DNA from: Sphingomonas sp. DG1-23 | GTDB taxonomy: Bacteria > Pseudomonadota > Alphaproteobacteria > Sphingomonadales > Sphingomonadaceae | Length of the DNA stretch: 64,000 bases | Direction of reading: 5' to 3' | NCBI RefSeq assembly: GCF_030730875.1 | Contig: NZ_JAVAMA010000006.1 | Location: 62,001-126,000, forward strand | Shown: in pieces, positions 51,747 through 60,815 of the stretch | Layout: every line of letters begins with the position of its first letter | Position numbering within the stretch: the first letter of the stretch is position 1 | The notes under the pieces: generated by a model | What the model saw: only the letters and a program-made list of their open reading frames with translations | What the model was told of the DNA's origin: nothing | Database searches by the model: none | Program-made: the position numbers and the translations under genes

Positions 51747-54104
51747 TCACGCGGCGGCGCTGTTGCCCGTCGCGCGCGTCGCCAACATGCGGGCTTCCTG
51801 CACTGGAAGCGGCCGGCCGAAATAATAGCCCTGGACCTTGGTACAGCCCAATTGCTGCACCATTTGATGCTCTTCCTCGGTCTCTACGCCTTCGGCGGTC
51901 GTCGCCATGCCGAGGCTCTCCGCGAGCGCGACCACGGCGCGGATGATCGCGATGGCTTCCTTGGTGCCCTTCGATGCGCCCTGCACGAAACTGCGGTCGA
52001 TCTTGATCGAGCTGAAACGGGTATGGGCGAGATAGCCGAGCGAGGAATAGCCGGTACCGAAATCATCGAGGCTCAGGCGAACACCCAGATCGAGGATCTT
52101 TTCGAGTACTTCGATCGCCACGGTGCCTTCGCGCATGAACACGCTTTCGGTCACTTCGAGCTCCAGCCGCTCCGGGGGGAGCCCGGATTGGGCCAGCGCC
52201 TGCGCGACGACGCTGACAAAGGCGGGATTGTGCAATTGTTCGGGGCTGACGTTCACGGCGATGCGCACGGGGATGTCCCAGCGCGCGGCTTCGTCGCACG
52301 CGGTGCGGAGCACCCATTCGCCGATCGGCGCGATCAGCCGGGCTTCCTCGGCCAGGGGCACGAACTTGACCGGCGAGACGTTGCCGAATTGCGGGTGGGT
52401 CCAGCGCAGCAGCGCCTCGAAGCCGGTGAGCTGGCCGTTGGCCGCATTGACCACCGGCTGGTAGGTCAGATGCATCTCGCTATTCTCGACCGCGCTACGC
52501 AAAGCGATCTCGAGCACGCGCCGCTCTTCGGCCGCCATATGGAGCTGAGGCTCATAGGCGTGGAAAACCCCGCCGCCGGCGTCTTTCGAGCGGTAGAGCG
52601 CCAGATCGGCGGAGCGAATCAGCATTTCGGCGGTACGCCCGTCGCGGGGGCCGACCGCCAGGCCCACCGACGCGCCGATATAGAGGGTGTGCTGATCCAC
52701 CTCATAGGGCTGGGAGAGCGCATCGATGATCTTCTGGGCGAGCTGCTCGGTGCGCTGGGTATCGGTGGCGTCGCGGACGACCACTGCGAATTCGTCGCCG
52801 CCGAGACGGCCGATCATCTCGTTCTCGGTCATGAGCAGGTTCAGGCGTTCGGAGACGCGGCCGAGCAGGCGATCTCCGACGGGATGGCCAAGCGTGTCGT
52901 TGACTGCCTTGAAGCGATCGAGATCGATCATCATGAAGGCGCAGCGCGATCCCCATTTGTCGGCGTCGGTCATCGCACGCGCGAGCGTCTCGTTGATCAG
53001 CAGGCGGTTCGGCAATCCGGTCAGCGTGTCGAAGCGCGCCATCTGATTGATCTTGTCCGCCGACTTGCGGGCCTCGGTGACGTCGGAGCCGACGCCGCGG
53101 AAGCCGATGAACGCGCCGCGCTCGTCATGGCGCGGGCTGGCGGACATCTCCCACCAGCGCTCGTCCTGATTGACATAGACCGGCAGCAGCAGGTCGCGGA
53201 ACGGCTCGCGCCCTTTCAGCCGTTCGGCGAGGGCGCGCAGACCGGGGGCGAAATTGCCATCTTCCCAAGTCGGCCCCGCAAGTAGCTGGAGAAAGGGCGT
53301 TCCGTTGATGGTCTTGGGATCGGCGCCGAGCGAGACCGCGAAACGTGGATTGGCGCGCGCGACGCGACGCTGGGCGTCGATTTCCCACAGCCAGTCGGAT
53401 CCCGATTCCTCGAATTCGCGCAGCAACAGGCTCACCGTCTCGTCGCGTTCGGCGAGCGCCATCTCATTGGCGCGGATGACGACGAGGGCACGGCCGCGCC
53501 CGAAGGTGGCGATCGCCAGCAGCGTGGTGAACAAGGCGGCCGCGGCGGCGAGCACCGGCGGCCCGGAAAGCGCCAGCATCGTGCAGACCGCTGTGCCGAC
53601 GATCGCCACGAACGCGATCGTCGCCAGCGGCAGCGCCGCCATGGCGACTGCGGAAGCGGTCATCAGCAGCGAGAGCACGATCCACAGGCCGAGCACCGCG
53701 TCGGCATCGACGGCATGGCCGAAGGCCAGCGGGGGAATCGACCAGACCGCACCGAGCGATATTCCGTCGAGAACGGTCTCGCGGACATCCTTGAGCGACC
53801 CGGTGACTGCATTGCGATGCTGCTTCGCCAGGCGCCGAAAGGCGACGGCGCACGCCACTGCGGCAACCAGCGCGCTCCAGCTGGCCAGCTGCCATAGCGG
53901 CACGCGCGGCGCGAGGAGCATGGTGACGAGCGAGGCGCCGACGACATTCGCCGCCAGCATGAACAATGCGAGCTGGCTGCCGGCATGGAGCTGCGCAGCG
54001 CGAATCGGGCCCCAGTCGATGCTATCGGCCGGATCGTAGAGGCCAAGCAGCGCCCGCGCATCGATGCGCGGCCTGACAAATTGGGAAGTCGTCTGGCTGG
54101 TCAC
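51747..54104 (-). CDS. Membrane GGDEF-EAL cyclic-di-GMP protein with PAS domain
   Basis: 785 aa, GTG start. Six or so hydrophobic segments fill residues ~45-200. A PAS domain follows (~225-345: DWLWEIDAQRRVARANPRFA and GFRGVGSDVTEAR). The diguanylate-cyclase domain has an intact GGDEF (435-439) and FDTLTGLPNR; no RxxD inhibitory site is visible before it. The phosphodiesterase domain keeps EAL (563-565), DDFGTGYSSL and the later IKIDRSF and AEGVET motifs, so both activities look possible. It should tune c-di-GMP in response to a membrane or PAS signal. Downstream on the same strand lies tRNA-Trp. Confidence 0.95.
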   Translation of the reverse strand: MTSQTTSQFVRPRIDARALLGLYDPADSIDWGPIRAAQLHAGSQLALFMLAANVVGASLVTMLLAPRVPLWQLASWSALVAAVACAVAFRRLAKQHRNAVTGSLKDVRETVLDGISLGAVWSIPPLAFGHAVDADAVLGLWIVLSLLMTASAVAMAALPLATIAFVAIVGTAVCTMLALSGPPVLAAAAALFTTLLAIATFGRGRALVVIRANEMALAERDETVSLLLREFEESGSDWLWEIDAQRRVARANPRFAVSLGADPKTINGTPFLQLLAGPTWEDGNFAPGLRALAERLKGREPFRDLLLPVYVNQDERWWEMSASPRHDERGAFIGFRGVGSDVTEARKSADKINQMARFDTLTGLPNRLLINETLARAMTDADKWGSRCAFMMIDLDRFKAVNDTLGHPVGDRLLGRVSERLNLLMTENEMIGRLGGDEFAVVVRDATDTQRTEQLAQKIIDALSQPYEVDQHTLYIGASVGLAVGPRDGRTAEMLIRSADLALYRSKDAGGGVFHAYEPQLHMAAEERRVLEIALRSAVENSEMHLTYQPVVNAANGQLTGFEALLRWTHPQFGNVSPVKFVPLAEEARLIAPIGEWVLRTACDEAARWDIPVRIAVNVSPEQLHNPAFVSVVAQALAQSGLPPERLELEVTESVFMREGTVAIEVLEKILDLGVRLSLDDFGTGYSSLGYLAHTRFSSIKIDRSFVQGASKGTKEAIAIIRAVVALAESLGMATTAEGVETEEEHQMVQQLGCTKVQGYYFGRPLPVQEARMLATRATGNSAAA

Positions 54105-54174
54105 CCGAAGGAGATAGCCGAACGGAGGTTAGCGAGAGGTTAGGCTCGTAACGAAAACGGAGGAAATTTCCCTG

Positions 54175-54200
54175 GGCGGACCGGTTTCGGCCGATCCGCC
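54175..54200 (-). terminator. Hairpin after the fatty acyl-AMP ligase gene
   Basis: GGCGGA pairs with TCCGCC, with an inner 3-bp extension and a short loop, 11 bp past the ligase stop. On the minus strand a T-containing run follows. A plausible intrinsic terminator separating it from the GGDEF-EAL gene. Confidence 0.4.
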
Positions 54201-54210
54201 GCCGGCCGTC

Positions 54211-55944
54211 TCAGGCGGCAAGGTCGTAGGGCTTGATCTCGCCGTTGAGATAGAGGTTGCGCGCCTTGGCACGGCTGAGCTTGCCCGAACTGGTGCGCGG
54301 CAGCGTGCGGGGCGGCACGAGCTCGATCACGCAGTTCATGCCGGTCACCGAACGGACCCGTTCGCGGATCTCGTCGCGCAGACGAATGCGCTCCTTTTCG
54401 TCCGAAGTCCGGCACTGGACGAGCACCGCGGGGGTTTCCTCGCCGCCGGGGGTGGTGATCGCGAACGCCGCGATATCGCCCTGCTTGAAGCCGGGCAGCT
54501 GCTCCACCGCCCATTCGATGTCTTGCGGCCAATGATTGCGGCCGTTGACGATGATCATGTCCTTCGCCCGGCCGACGATGTAGACGTAACCCTCGGAGAT
54601 ATATCCCATATCGCCGGTATCGAGCCAGCCATCGGTCATGCAGGCGGCCGTCGATTCGGGGTCGCGGAAATAGCCGACCATCACCGACGGGCCGCGGCAC
54701 CAGACCTTGCCGATCGCCTTTTCGGGGAGCGGCGTGCCGTCCTCCTCGCGGATCTGGACTTCCATGTCCTTGACCGGCTTGCCGCAATTGACGATCGCCC
54801 GGAAGCGCTGCGGGCGATCCGCACGCGCGACGTCGCCGCCCGAGAGCTGGGTCTCTTCGACCAACTCGACGACGATCCCTTCGCCCGGAGGCATGATCGA
54901 AACCGCGAGCGTCGCCTCGGCGAGGCCATAGCTCGGCAGGAAGGCCGAGGCCTTGAATCCGGCATCGGCGAAGGCGTCGACGAACGATTGCATCACGTCG
55001 GGGCGGATCATGTCGGCACCGTTGCCCGCAACCCGCCAGCGCGACAGATCGAACCGCTCGCTAGCCTTGGTCTGGCTCGACATGCGGCGCGCGCAGATGT
55101 CGTAGCCGAAGGTCGGCGAGTAAGAGAGCGTGCTGCCCTGGTTGCGGCTGATCAGATCGAGCCAGGCGAGCGGCCGCCGCGCGAAATCCTCGGTCTTCAG
55201 ATAGTCGGTCGAAACCTGATTGGCGACCACCGACAGGAAGCAGCCGACCAGACCCATGTCGTGATACCAGGGCAGCCACGAGATGCAGCGGTCGCTTTCC
55301 TGGAGCTGCATGCCATGGCTATGCGCCGACAGATTGTTGAGCAGGGCATGGTGCGTGATCGCAACGCCGTGCGGGAAGCGCGTCGAACCGCTCGAATATT
55401 GGAGATAGGCGATGTCGTCGGTCTTCGCCTCGGGCAGCGCCATTTCGGGCGCGGGGCGGGCGGCGAACTCGGACCAGTCCACGCCCTGCACCTCGGTGAT
55501 GCGTGCGGCTTCGGCGCACATCGCGCCGATCTCGGGCGGATAGATCAACATCGACGGATCGCAGCTTTCGAGCTGGACGCGGAGCTGGTCGATATAGGAT
55601 TGCGCGCCGCCGAAGCTGGTCGGCAGCGGCAGCGGCACCGGCCACGCGCCGGCATAGACCACCCCGAAGAACAAAGAGGCGAATTCAACGCCGGTCTCCG
55701 CGATCAGCGCGATCCGGTCCTCGGGCTTCACGCCGGCCGCGATCAGGCGCCGGGCCTGCGCCAGCGCGTCCCGACGCAGTTCCGAGAAGGGGTAGGGCCG
55801 CGTCAGATTGCCGCGGGCATCGTGGAAATTCAGTCCGCGAACGCCTTCGGCCGCATAATCCAGCGCCTCGCCGAGCGTGGCGAAGTCCGCAAGACGGCGG
55901 GGGAGACTGTCGTCGGTCGGGGTAGGGACGATTTCCGTCTCCAT
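54211..55944 (-). CDS. Fatty acyl-AMP ligase (FadD32/FAAL type)
   Basis: 577 aa from the ATG at 55944 (AGGG upstream); an ATG at 55980 is an alternative. The P-loop is LQYSSGSTRFPHGV. FAAL features include the GPVPLPLPTS-like AGAWPVPLPLPTS segment, SWLPWYHDMGLVG, SYGLAEATLAVS and the C-terminal GRAKDMIIVNGRNHWPQDIE with a final TSSGKLSRAKAR lysine region. FAALs make acyl-adenylates and pass them to an acyl carrier protein, usually for lipid or polyketide synthesis, rather than to CoA. No carrier-protein gene is adjacent in the window. Divergent from RecX. Confidence 0.92.
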   Translation of the reverse strand: METEIVPTPTDDSLPRRLADFATLGEALDYAAEGVRGLNFHDARGNLTRPYPFSELRRDALAQARRLIAAGVKPEDRIALIAETGVEFASLFFGVVYAGAWPVPLPLPTSFGGAQSYIDQLRVQLESCDPSMLIYPPEIGAMCAEAARITEVQGVDWSEFAARPAPEMALPEAKTDDIAYLQYSSGSTRFPHGVAITHHALLNNLSAHSHGMQLQESDRCISWLPWYHDMGLVGCFLSVVANQVSTDYLKTEDFARRPLAWLDLISRNQGSTLSYSPTFGYDICARRMSSQTKASERFDLSRWRVAGNGADMIRPDVMQSFVDAFADAGFKASAFLPSYGLAEATLAVSIMPPGEGIVVELVEETQLSGGDVARADRPQRFRAIVNCGKPVKDMEVQIREEDGTPLPEKAIGKVWCRGPSVMVGYFRDPESTAACMTDGWLDTGDMGYISEGYVYIVGRAKDMIIVNGRNHWPQDIEWAVEQLPGFKQGDIAAFAITTPGGEETPAVLVQCRTSDEKERIRLRDEIRERVRSVTGMNCVIELVPPRTLPRTSSGKLSRAKARNLYLNGEIKPYDLAA

Positions 55945-56101
55945 GATACCCTGGTGCGATCCCGTTTCGTCCAATACCATTCTTATCTCGTGCCCCTGTG
56001 AGCTGACAGGCCGTTTTGCCCCGCACCGCATACCAAATGCGAACGGCTCTGCTACGCACTGGCGTTCAAAATCGGTTGCCACTGTGGCACAATCATGGCG
56101 C

Positions 56102-56650
56102 ATGACCCGACCGAAGCGTCCGCTCACTCCCTTGAACCCTGCCGATCTGGAGCGGTTCGCGCTTCGCTATGTCGAGCGATACGCGACTACGCGGGGGCGG
56201 TTGGCGGACTATCTGAAGCGGAAGATACGCGAGCGGGGGTGGAGCGGGGAGGCGGCGCCGGACCCCGCGGCGTTGGCTCAACGGATGGCCGATCTGGGCT
56301 ACATCAACGACCTTCTGTTCGCCGAGTCCAAAGCCGGAGCGATGGGTCGCAGGGGATTGGGGGCACGGCGCATCGGTCAGGCGTTGCGGCACGCGGGGAT
56401 CGAAGATTCGGATCTGGACGCCGTCGCACCTGCGATGGAGGCGGATACGATATCGAGCGCGCTCGCATTCGCGCGACGCAGGCGTATCGGTCCGTTCGCC
56501 CGTGAAGTCGCCGAACGGCCGGTTCAGGAGAAACAGCTGGCGGCGATGTTGCGCGCCGGGCATGCGCTTGATCTTGCACGAAAGATCGTCCGCATGGCGC
56601 CCGGCGAGGATGTCGAGGCGTCCATCGTCCCTGAGCGGGACCGGTTTTAA
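56102..56650 (+). CDS. recX: RecX family regulatory protein
   Basis: 182 aa from the ATG at 56102. Three-helix repeats of the RecX fold are visible: ERFALRYVERYATTRGRLAD, RMADLGYINDLLFAESKAG, and MGRRGLGARRIGQALRHAGI. RecX binds RecA filaments and limits their activity. recA is not in the window, which is common outside the recA-recX operon type. The ribosome site is weak; the frame is open upstream but lies antisense to the ligase gene start. Confidence 0.85.
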   Translation: MTRPKRPLTPLNPADLERFALRYVERYATTRGRLADYLKRKIRERGWSGEAAPDPAALAQRMADLGYINDLLFAESKAGAMGRRGLGARRIGQALRHAGIEDSDLDAVAPAMEADTISSALAFARRRRIGPFAREVAERPVQEKQLAAMLRAGHALDLARKIVRMAPGEDVEASIVPERDRF

Positions 56651-56735
56651 TTAAATCCTGAAGACCGAATCTAACAAAGCAATTCCACATTTGGAAAATG
56701 CTGTGTTAAATACAGTCGCTTGGGGGACTAGCATA

Positions 56736-57320
56736 ATGCGTGCTGAACAACAGCTTGCGCCCAGCGATCACGGAATCGCACCGCCGGAGGACGAGGGGCT
56801 GAGGGTGGAAACGGCGTCGGAAGGTCAGGTTTATTGCGGTGTCGTCAAGTGGTTCGACGTGACCCGGGGGTTTGGGTTTCTCGTCGCCGACGATAGCGAT
56901 GCCGGAGATATATTGATCCATTTCACCGTGCTGCAGGAGCATGGCAGGCGGAGCCTGCCCGAAGGCGCGCGGGTCGAATGCGTTGCGGTTCCGCGGCAGC
57001 GCGGGCTGCAGGCGAAGGAAATCCGATCGATCGATCTGAGCGAGGCCGTCGAGCCGCCGAAGCGACAGGGCGACCGCGTCGACAGGGTGCGGCTGATCGA
57101 CGATGCCGGCCCATTCGAGCCGGTCACGGTCAAATGGTTCAATCGCCTCAAGGGCTATGGATTCCTCGTGCGCGAGGCGGATTCGGCGGATATATTCGTC
57201 CATATGGAGACGTTGCGCCGCGCCGAGATCGAGGAAGTCGAACCCGGCCAGCCGCTCAAGGCACGCATCGTCGAAGGCGACAAGGGACCGCTGGCTGTGG
57301 CGGTCGAAAGGACCGACTAA
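56736..57320 (+). CDS. Cold-shock protein with two cold-shock domains
   Basis: 194 aa; GGGGG lies about nine bases before the ATG. First cold-shock domain at ~30-95 ([28 protein letters not shown]); second at ~125-192 ([28 protein letters not shown]). Both keep the aromatic RNA-binding motifs (RGFGFL and KGYGFL; ILIHF and IFVHM). Double-domain proteins of this type are standard in alphaproteobacteria and bind single-stranded nucleic acid. DUF192 follows 4 bp after its stop. Confidence 0.93.
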   Translation: MRAEQQLAPSDHGIAPPEDEGLRVETASEGQVYCGVVKWFDVTRGFGFLVADDSDAGDILIHFTVLQEHGRRSLPEGARVECVAVPRQRGLQAKEIRSIDLSEAVEPPKRQGDRVDRVRLIDDAGPFEPVTVKWFNRLKGYGFLVREADSADIFVHMETLRRAEIEEVEPGQPLKARIVEGDKGPLAVAVERTD

Positions 57321-57324
57321 AGCG

Positions 57325-57822
57325 ATGGTTTTCCGGCGAGAGAGTCGCGCGGCATTCGCCGCGGCAATGTTGCTCGTCTCTGCGGTTTGGCAGGGCAATG
57401 CAGTTGCGGGCATTGCCGCCGAACAAAGTGCGGCAACCACGATCACGGTGACGATCCAGACGAAAGCCGGCCCGCGGCAGTTCAACGTCGAGGTCGCCCG
57501 GACGTCGGCCGAGCAGGAACGGGGCCTGATGTTCCGCACCAATTTGCCCGCGGATGGCGGCATGATCTTCACGCCTTATCCGGCCGATGGCAGCGGCCCG
57601 CGCGAAGCGAGCTTCTGGATGAAGAACACGCCCAGTTCGCTCGACATCATCTTCATCCGGGCCAACGGGACGATCGCCTCGATCGCCGCGAACGCGGTCC
57701 CCTATTCGGAGACGCCGGCGAAATCGGGCGAGCCGGTGCGCGCGGTGCTCGAGATCAACGGCGGAAAGGCAGCGGAGCTTGGCATCGCCCCGGGCGACAA
57801 GGTGAGTTGGGCGGGTAAGTGA
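57325..57822 (+). CDS. DUF192 family exported protein
   Basis: 165 aa from the ATG at 57325. A signal peptide (AAAMLLVSAVWQGNAVAG) precedes the DUF192 barrel, with its hallmarks ERGLMFRTNLP, GMIFTP, FWMKNTPSSLDIIFI and a closing GDKVSW. The family's biochemical role is unknown. It lies just after the cold-shock gene and may be co-transcribed with it; this adjacency is common in sphingomonads. Confidence 0.92.
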   Translation: MVFRRESRAAFAAAMLLVSAVWQGNAVAGIAAEQSAATTITVTIQTKAGPRQFNVEVARTSAEQERGLMFRTNLPADGGMIFTPYPADGSGPREASFWMKNTPSSLDIIFIRANGTIASIAANAVPYSETPAKSGEPVRAVLEINGGKAAELGIAPGDKVSWAGK

Positions 57823-57886
57823 TCCGCGCGGCATGACGATCGCGGATTTTATTGCCTCGATCCGCACCCGGGGCTAATCGGCGCGG

Positions 57887-58279
57887 ATGAGCCTGAATCG
57901 CAATCCCTTCACCTGGTGGAACGGCGCTACCTTCGGAACGTGGTTCGGCCTGCGCGGCAAGACCAGGGTCGGCGAGGACTCGCTCGGCAACGTCTATTGG
58001 CAGGGCGGCACCGATCCCAACGGCCTCACCCGCCGCTGGGTGATCTATAACGGCTCGAACGACGCCAGCCGCGTTCCGCCCGAATGGTTCAGCTGGCTGC
58101 ACCATCAGATCGACGCCGCTCCCGATCAGGCGCTGCCGGCGCCGCGGATCTGGGAGAAGGCGGCCGAGCCCAACCAGACCGGCACCCGCGCGGCATATCG
58201 TCCGTCCGGAGCGCTCGAGGCCGGCGGGCAGCGCGCCCGCTCCACCGGCGACTACGAGGCCTGGACCCCCGACGCATGA
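57887..58279 (+). CDS. NDUFA12-family NADH:ubiquinone oxidoreductase accessory subunit
   Basis: 130 aa. Contains the family pattern: FTWWNGATFGTWFGLR, then VGEDSLGNVYWQG, RRWVIYNG and PPEWFSWLHH. In alphaproteobacteria and mitochondria this is a supernumerary complex I subunit at the junction of the peripheral arm. The stop overlaps the next start (ATGA). Confidence 0.93.
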   Translation: MSLNRNPFTWWNGATFGTWFGLRGKTRVGEDSLGNVYWQGGTDPNGLTRRWVIYNGSNDASRVPPEWFSWLHHQIDAAPDQALPAPRIWEKAAEPNQTGTRAAYRPSGALEAGGQRARSTGDYEAWTPDA

Positions 58280-58923
58280 GGCGCGGCGCCGCAACGGCGG
58301 CAGCGATGCTGCTGCTCGGACTCGGCGCATGCAATGGCGGCGAGGGAGCGGGCAACAACAGCAGCGACGATCTGGTGATCACCACCGGCCAGGGCAATGC
58401 CGCGGGCGGTGCGGAAGTCGTCGCGGTCGGCCCCGATACCAGCGTGCTCAACGCCGCGGCGACGCCGATGAACGAGCGCGAGGCGGTGCTCGGCCTGCTC
58501 AACAAGCGCAACGGCGTGGCGCGCGAATTCAAGCTCAAGCCGGGCCAGGCGGCGCGGATCGGCGATGTCATCGTCCGCCTGCGTGCCTGCGACAAGACCG
58601 CGCCATGGGAAGCGGATCAGCTCACCGGCGCGTTCGTGCAGGTCGATGTCGAGCAGCTCGACAAGAGCTGGCGGCGGGTGTTCTCGGGCTGGCTCTACAA
58701 AGAGCGGCCGGCACTCAACGTCGTCCAGCATCCGATCTACGACGTATGGCCCAAGAGCTGCGCGATGACCTTCCGCGACAGCGGTCCGGATACGGTTCCG
58801 GCCCCGACCGCGGGCGGTTCCGGAGAGCGGTCGAGCGCGAAGAAGTCGCCATCGACCGAAGGCGCGCCGAGCGAGAGCCCTGCGGCCGAATCCCCCAGCG
58901 CGGCGCCCAGCAACGCGACATAA
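58276..58923 (+). CDS. DUF2155 lipoprotein
   Basis: 215 aa; ATG overlaps the NDUFA12 stop. A lipobox-like LGLGAC lies near residues 14-19. The DUF2155 core spans ~85-165 (NKRNGVAREFKLKPGQAARI, VIVRLRACDKTAPWE, RVFSGWLYKERPALNVVQHP, YDVWPKSCAM). The last ~50 residues are Ser/Pro/Glu/Ala-rich and are encoded antisense to the end of aat, an unusual 187-bp convergent overlap; that tail is probably unstructured. The pairing with NDUFA12 is typical of the order. Confidence 0.88.
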   Translation: MRRGAATAAAMLLLGLGACNGGEGAGNNSSDDLVITTGQGNAAGGAEVVAVGPDTSVLNAAATPMNEREAVLGLLNKRNGVAREFKLKPGQAARIGDVIVRLRACDKTAPWEADQLTGAFVQVDVEQLDKSWRRVFSGWLYKERPALNVVQHPIYDVWPKSCAMTFRDSGPDTVPAPTAGGSGERSSAKKSPSTEGAPSESPAAESPSAAPSNAT

Positions 58924-59486
58924 TCGTCGCGCGGCACTTCGACCACGCCGAGGGTCGCGAGGTGCTCGGTCTGGAACTGGCAATCGAGCAAGGTGAAGCC
59001 GCCGGCCTTCAGTCGCGCGACGAGATGCGCGAAGGCCACCTTCGAAGCGTCGCGGACCCGGGTGACCATCGATTCGCCGAAGAACGCGCGGCCCAGCGCC
59101 AGCCCGTAGAGCCCGCCGACGAGCTGCTCGCCGTTCCAGCATTCGATCGAATGGGCGAAGCCGCGGCGGTGGAGCTCGACGAACACGCGCTCGATCGGAC
59201 CGTTGATCCACGTATCGGGCCGATCTGCCGCCGATTCGGCGCAGAGCCGGATGATCGCGTCGAACGCGGCGTCGACGGTGACCCGAAAGCGTCCGGCGAG
59301 GATTGTCTTGCGGAGCGAGCGCGAAAGATGGAAATCGTCGAGCGGCAGGATGCCGCGCAGCTTGGGCTCGACCCAATAGACGCTCGCGGCCAGCCGATGA
59401 TCGGCCATCGGGAACACGCCCATCGCATAGGCGCGGAGCACGAGATCGGGATCGAGGTCCAGCTGGGGCGGAAGCGGATGGCTCAT
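58737..59486 (-). CDS. aat: Leucyl/phenylalanyl-tRNA--protein transferase
   Basis: 249 aa. Shows the Aat blocks: LRAYAMGVFPMAD, YWVEPKLRGILPLDDFHLSR, WINGPIERVFVELHRRGFAH, ECWNGEQLVGGLYGLALGRA, FFGESMV and LLDCQFQTEHLATLG. It adds Leu or Phe to N-terminal Lys/Arg, marking proteins for ClpAP. Slightly longer than the E. coli protein (234 aa); its last ~60 residues are encoded antisense to the DUF2155 gene, but GTVSGPLSRKVIAQLL looks like a genuine family ending. Confidence 0.95.
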   Translation of the reverse strand: MSHPLPPQLDLDPDLVLRAYAMGVFPMADHRLAASVYWVEPKLRGILPLDDFHLSRSLRKTILAGRFRVTVDAAFDAIIRLCAESAADRPDTWINGPIERVFVELHRRGFAHSIECWNGEQLVGGLYGLALGRAFFGESMVTRVRDASKVAFAHLVARLKAGGFTLLDCQFQTEHLATLGVVEVPRDDYVALLGAALGDSAAGLSLGAPSVDGDFFALDRSPEPPAVGAGTVSGPLSRKVIAQLLGHTS

Positions 59487-59493
59487 CGCTGCC

Positions 59494-60222
59494 TCAACGC
59501 TTGAGCGCCAGTCTGCGTTCGATCGTCTGCCACAAGGTCGCGAACGCCTGTGCGCCAGGGCTGCGCGGGGCGAACACGCCGACCGGCCGACGGCGCTCGG
59601 TCATCGCCTCGATGATGCTCGCCGCCGGGATGACCGGCCAATCGTGCGCGGCCAGCGCCTCGGCATGCAGCTTGCGCCGCCGGTCGACCATCGAGAAGAC
59701 CGGAAGCAGCGGCACCTTGCCGCCGCGCCGCGCGAGATGGCTCTCGACCTCGGCGAAGGCGCGCATAGCAAGCGCCGAAGGGATGACCGGAACCACGATC
59801 AGATCGGCGGCGCGCATCACCTGCTCGCTCGTCTCGGTCAGGCCGGGCGGGCAATCGAGCAGCACCCGGTCATACGCCGCGGCCAGTTCGCCGAGCAATT
59901 TGGCAAGGCGCTTCTTCTTGTCGAGCTCGTGAAAGACGCGATCGAGCGCGCGCAGCGACGTGTCGGCGGCGATCAGGTCGAGACGATCCAGGTCGCTGTG
60001 GCGGGCGAGCTTTGTCGGGCTCACATCGCGCGTGAAGATCGCCTGCGCCTCGTTGCCGCTGCGTTCCTTCCCGCCGAGAAGGAAGGTCGCCGCCGCCTGC
60101 GGATCGAGATCCCAGAGCAAGGTGCGGCGCGACGACAGGGTGGCTGCGGCCCAGGCCAGATTCACTGCCAGCGTCGTCTTACCGACCCCGCCCTTGAGAC
60201 TGTATATCGCGATCGTAGCCAA
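59494..60222 (-). CDS. ParA/MinD-like ATPase
   Basis: 242 aa with a TTG start at 60222 (GGGAGAG six bases upstream); the frame is open far upstream but that part is antisense to other genes. Deviant Walker A SLKGGVGKTT (~8-17), then LLWDLDPQAAATFLLGG, and Walker B DRVLLDCPPGLTETS. Orphan ParA proteins in this clade may position chromosome, polar or protein cargo; no ParB or parS is seen here. It lies 7 bp upstream of aat on the same strand, so they may be one transcript. Confidence 0.9.
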   Translation of the reverse strand: MATIAIYSLKGGVGKTTLAVNLAWAAATLSSRRTLLWDLDPQAAATFLLGGKERSGNEAQAIFTRDVSPTKLARHSDLDRLDLIAADTSLRALDRVFHELDKKKRLAKLLGELAAAYDRVLLDCPPGLTETSEQVMRAADLIVVPVIPSALAMRAFAEVESHLARRGGKVPLLPVFSMVDRRRKLHAEALAAHDWPVIPAASIIEAMTERRRPVGVFAPRSPGAQAFATLWQTIERRLALKR

Positions 60223-60256
60223 GCGAGTCTCTCCCGTCGCAGCCGCAAGCTGGCAT

Positions 60257-60291
60257 GAAAAAGGGCCGGCGGGGAAGCCCCGCCGGCCCTT
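60257..60291 (-). terminator. Intrinsic terminator of the lipoprotein gene
   Basis: A 14-bp perfect stem with a 3-base loop (60261-60291) followed on the minus strand by a run of five T. It starts 24 bp past the lipoprotein stop at 60315, and separates it from the ParA-like gene. Confidence 0.85.
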
Positions 60292-60314
60292 GGAAACTGG
60301 AGATGCGCAGCGCC

Positions 60315-60701
60315 TCAGGCGTGGCAGTTCTTGGCCGGCTTGCCGGGAAGCGTCACGTTGACGTTCTTGGAAGTGCCGGTGAGCTTGTAGCCGCCAGCGG
60401 CCTCGAACGGCTGGCCGGCTTCGGGCGCCTTGAGCATCGTGGCGGGACCGGTCTTCTCGGTCTTGAGCTGGACCTGCTTGTTGCCCTGGAAGAAATCGAG
60501 ATAGATGAGGCTGTTGTCGCCGCAACGCAGCGTAACGGTTTCGGCGATCGCGGGCGGGAGCTCGACCGGCGCGGCGTTGGCCAGCTGCGACGCCATGGGA
60601 TCGGGCGCGGTGCTGCTCACTTCTTCGGGAGCTTGCTTGTTGCATGCGGCGAGCGACAGGAGCGCAACGGCTGCGGCGGCGATAAGGGAGGGGTTCTTCA
60701 T
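60315..60701 (-). CDS. Small lipoprotein of unknown function
   Basis: 128 aa from the ATG at 60701. Lipobox LSLAAC (~17-22) after a short hydrophobic segment. The mature part contains two later cysteines (VTLRCGDNSLIYLDFF and the C-terminal KNCHA), a likely disulfide, in a small beta-rich domain (VQLKTEKTGPATMLKAPEAG). The layout recalls the MliC/lysozyme-inhibitor type (C-x-n, hydrophobic strand), but the key motif is not clear. A strong terminator follows. Confidence 0.75.
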   Translation of the reverse strand: MKNPSLIAAAAVALLSLAACNKQAPEEVSSTAPDPMASQLANAAPVELPPAIAETVTLRCGDNSLIYLDFFQGNKQVQLKTEKTGPATMLKAPEAGQPFEAAGGYKLTGTSKNVNVTLPGKPAKNCHA

Positions 60702-60815
60702 AGCGGGTCGTGCTTTCGGACAGGTGGCAAGAATCGTCAAGCGATTCGTGATACAAGGTCACATTATTGTGCTGCAACGCAACGTAACACGCTGATTGTT
60801 TCCCCCATGTGAACC

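Noticed and set aside
56683..56696. Inverted repeat TTCCA-CATT-TGGAA before the cold-shock gene
   Set aside because: Short, and no regulator can be matched to it; could be chance in an AT-rich leader.
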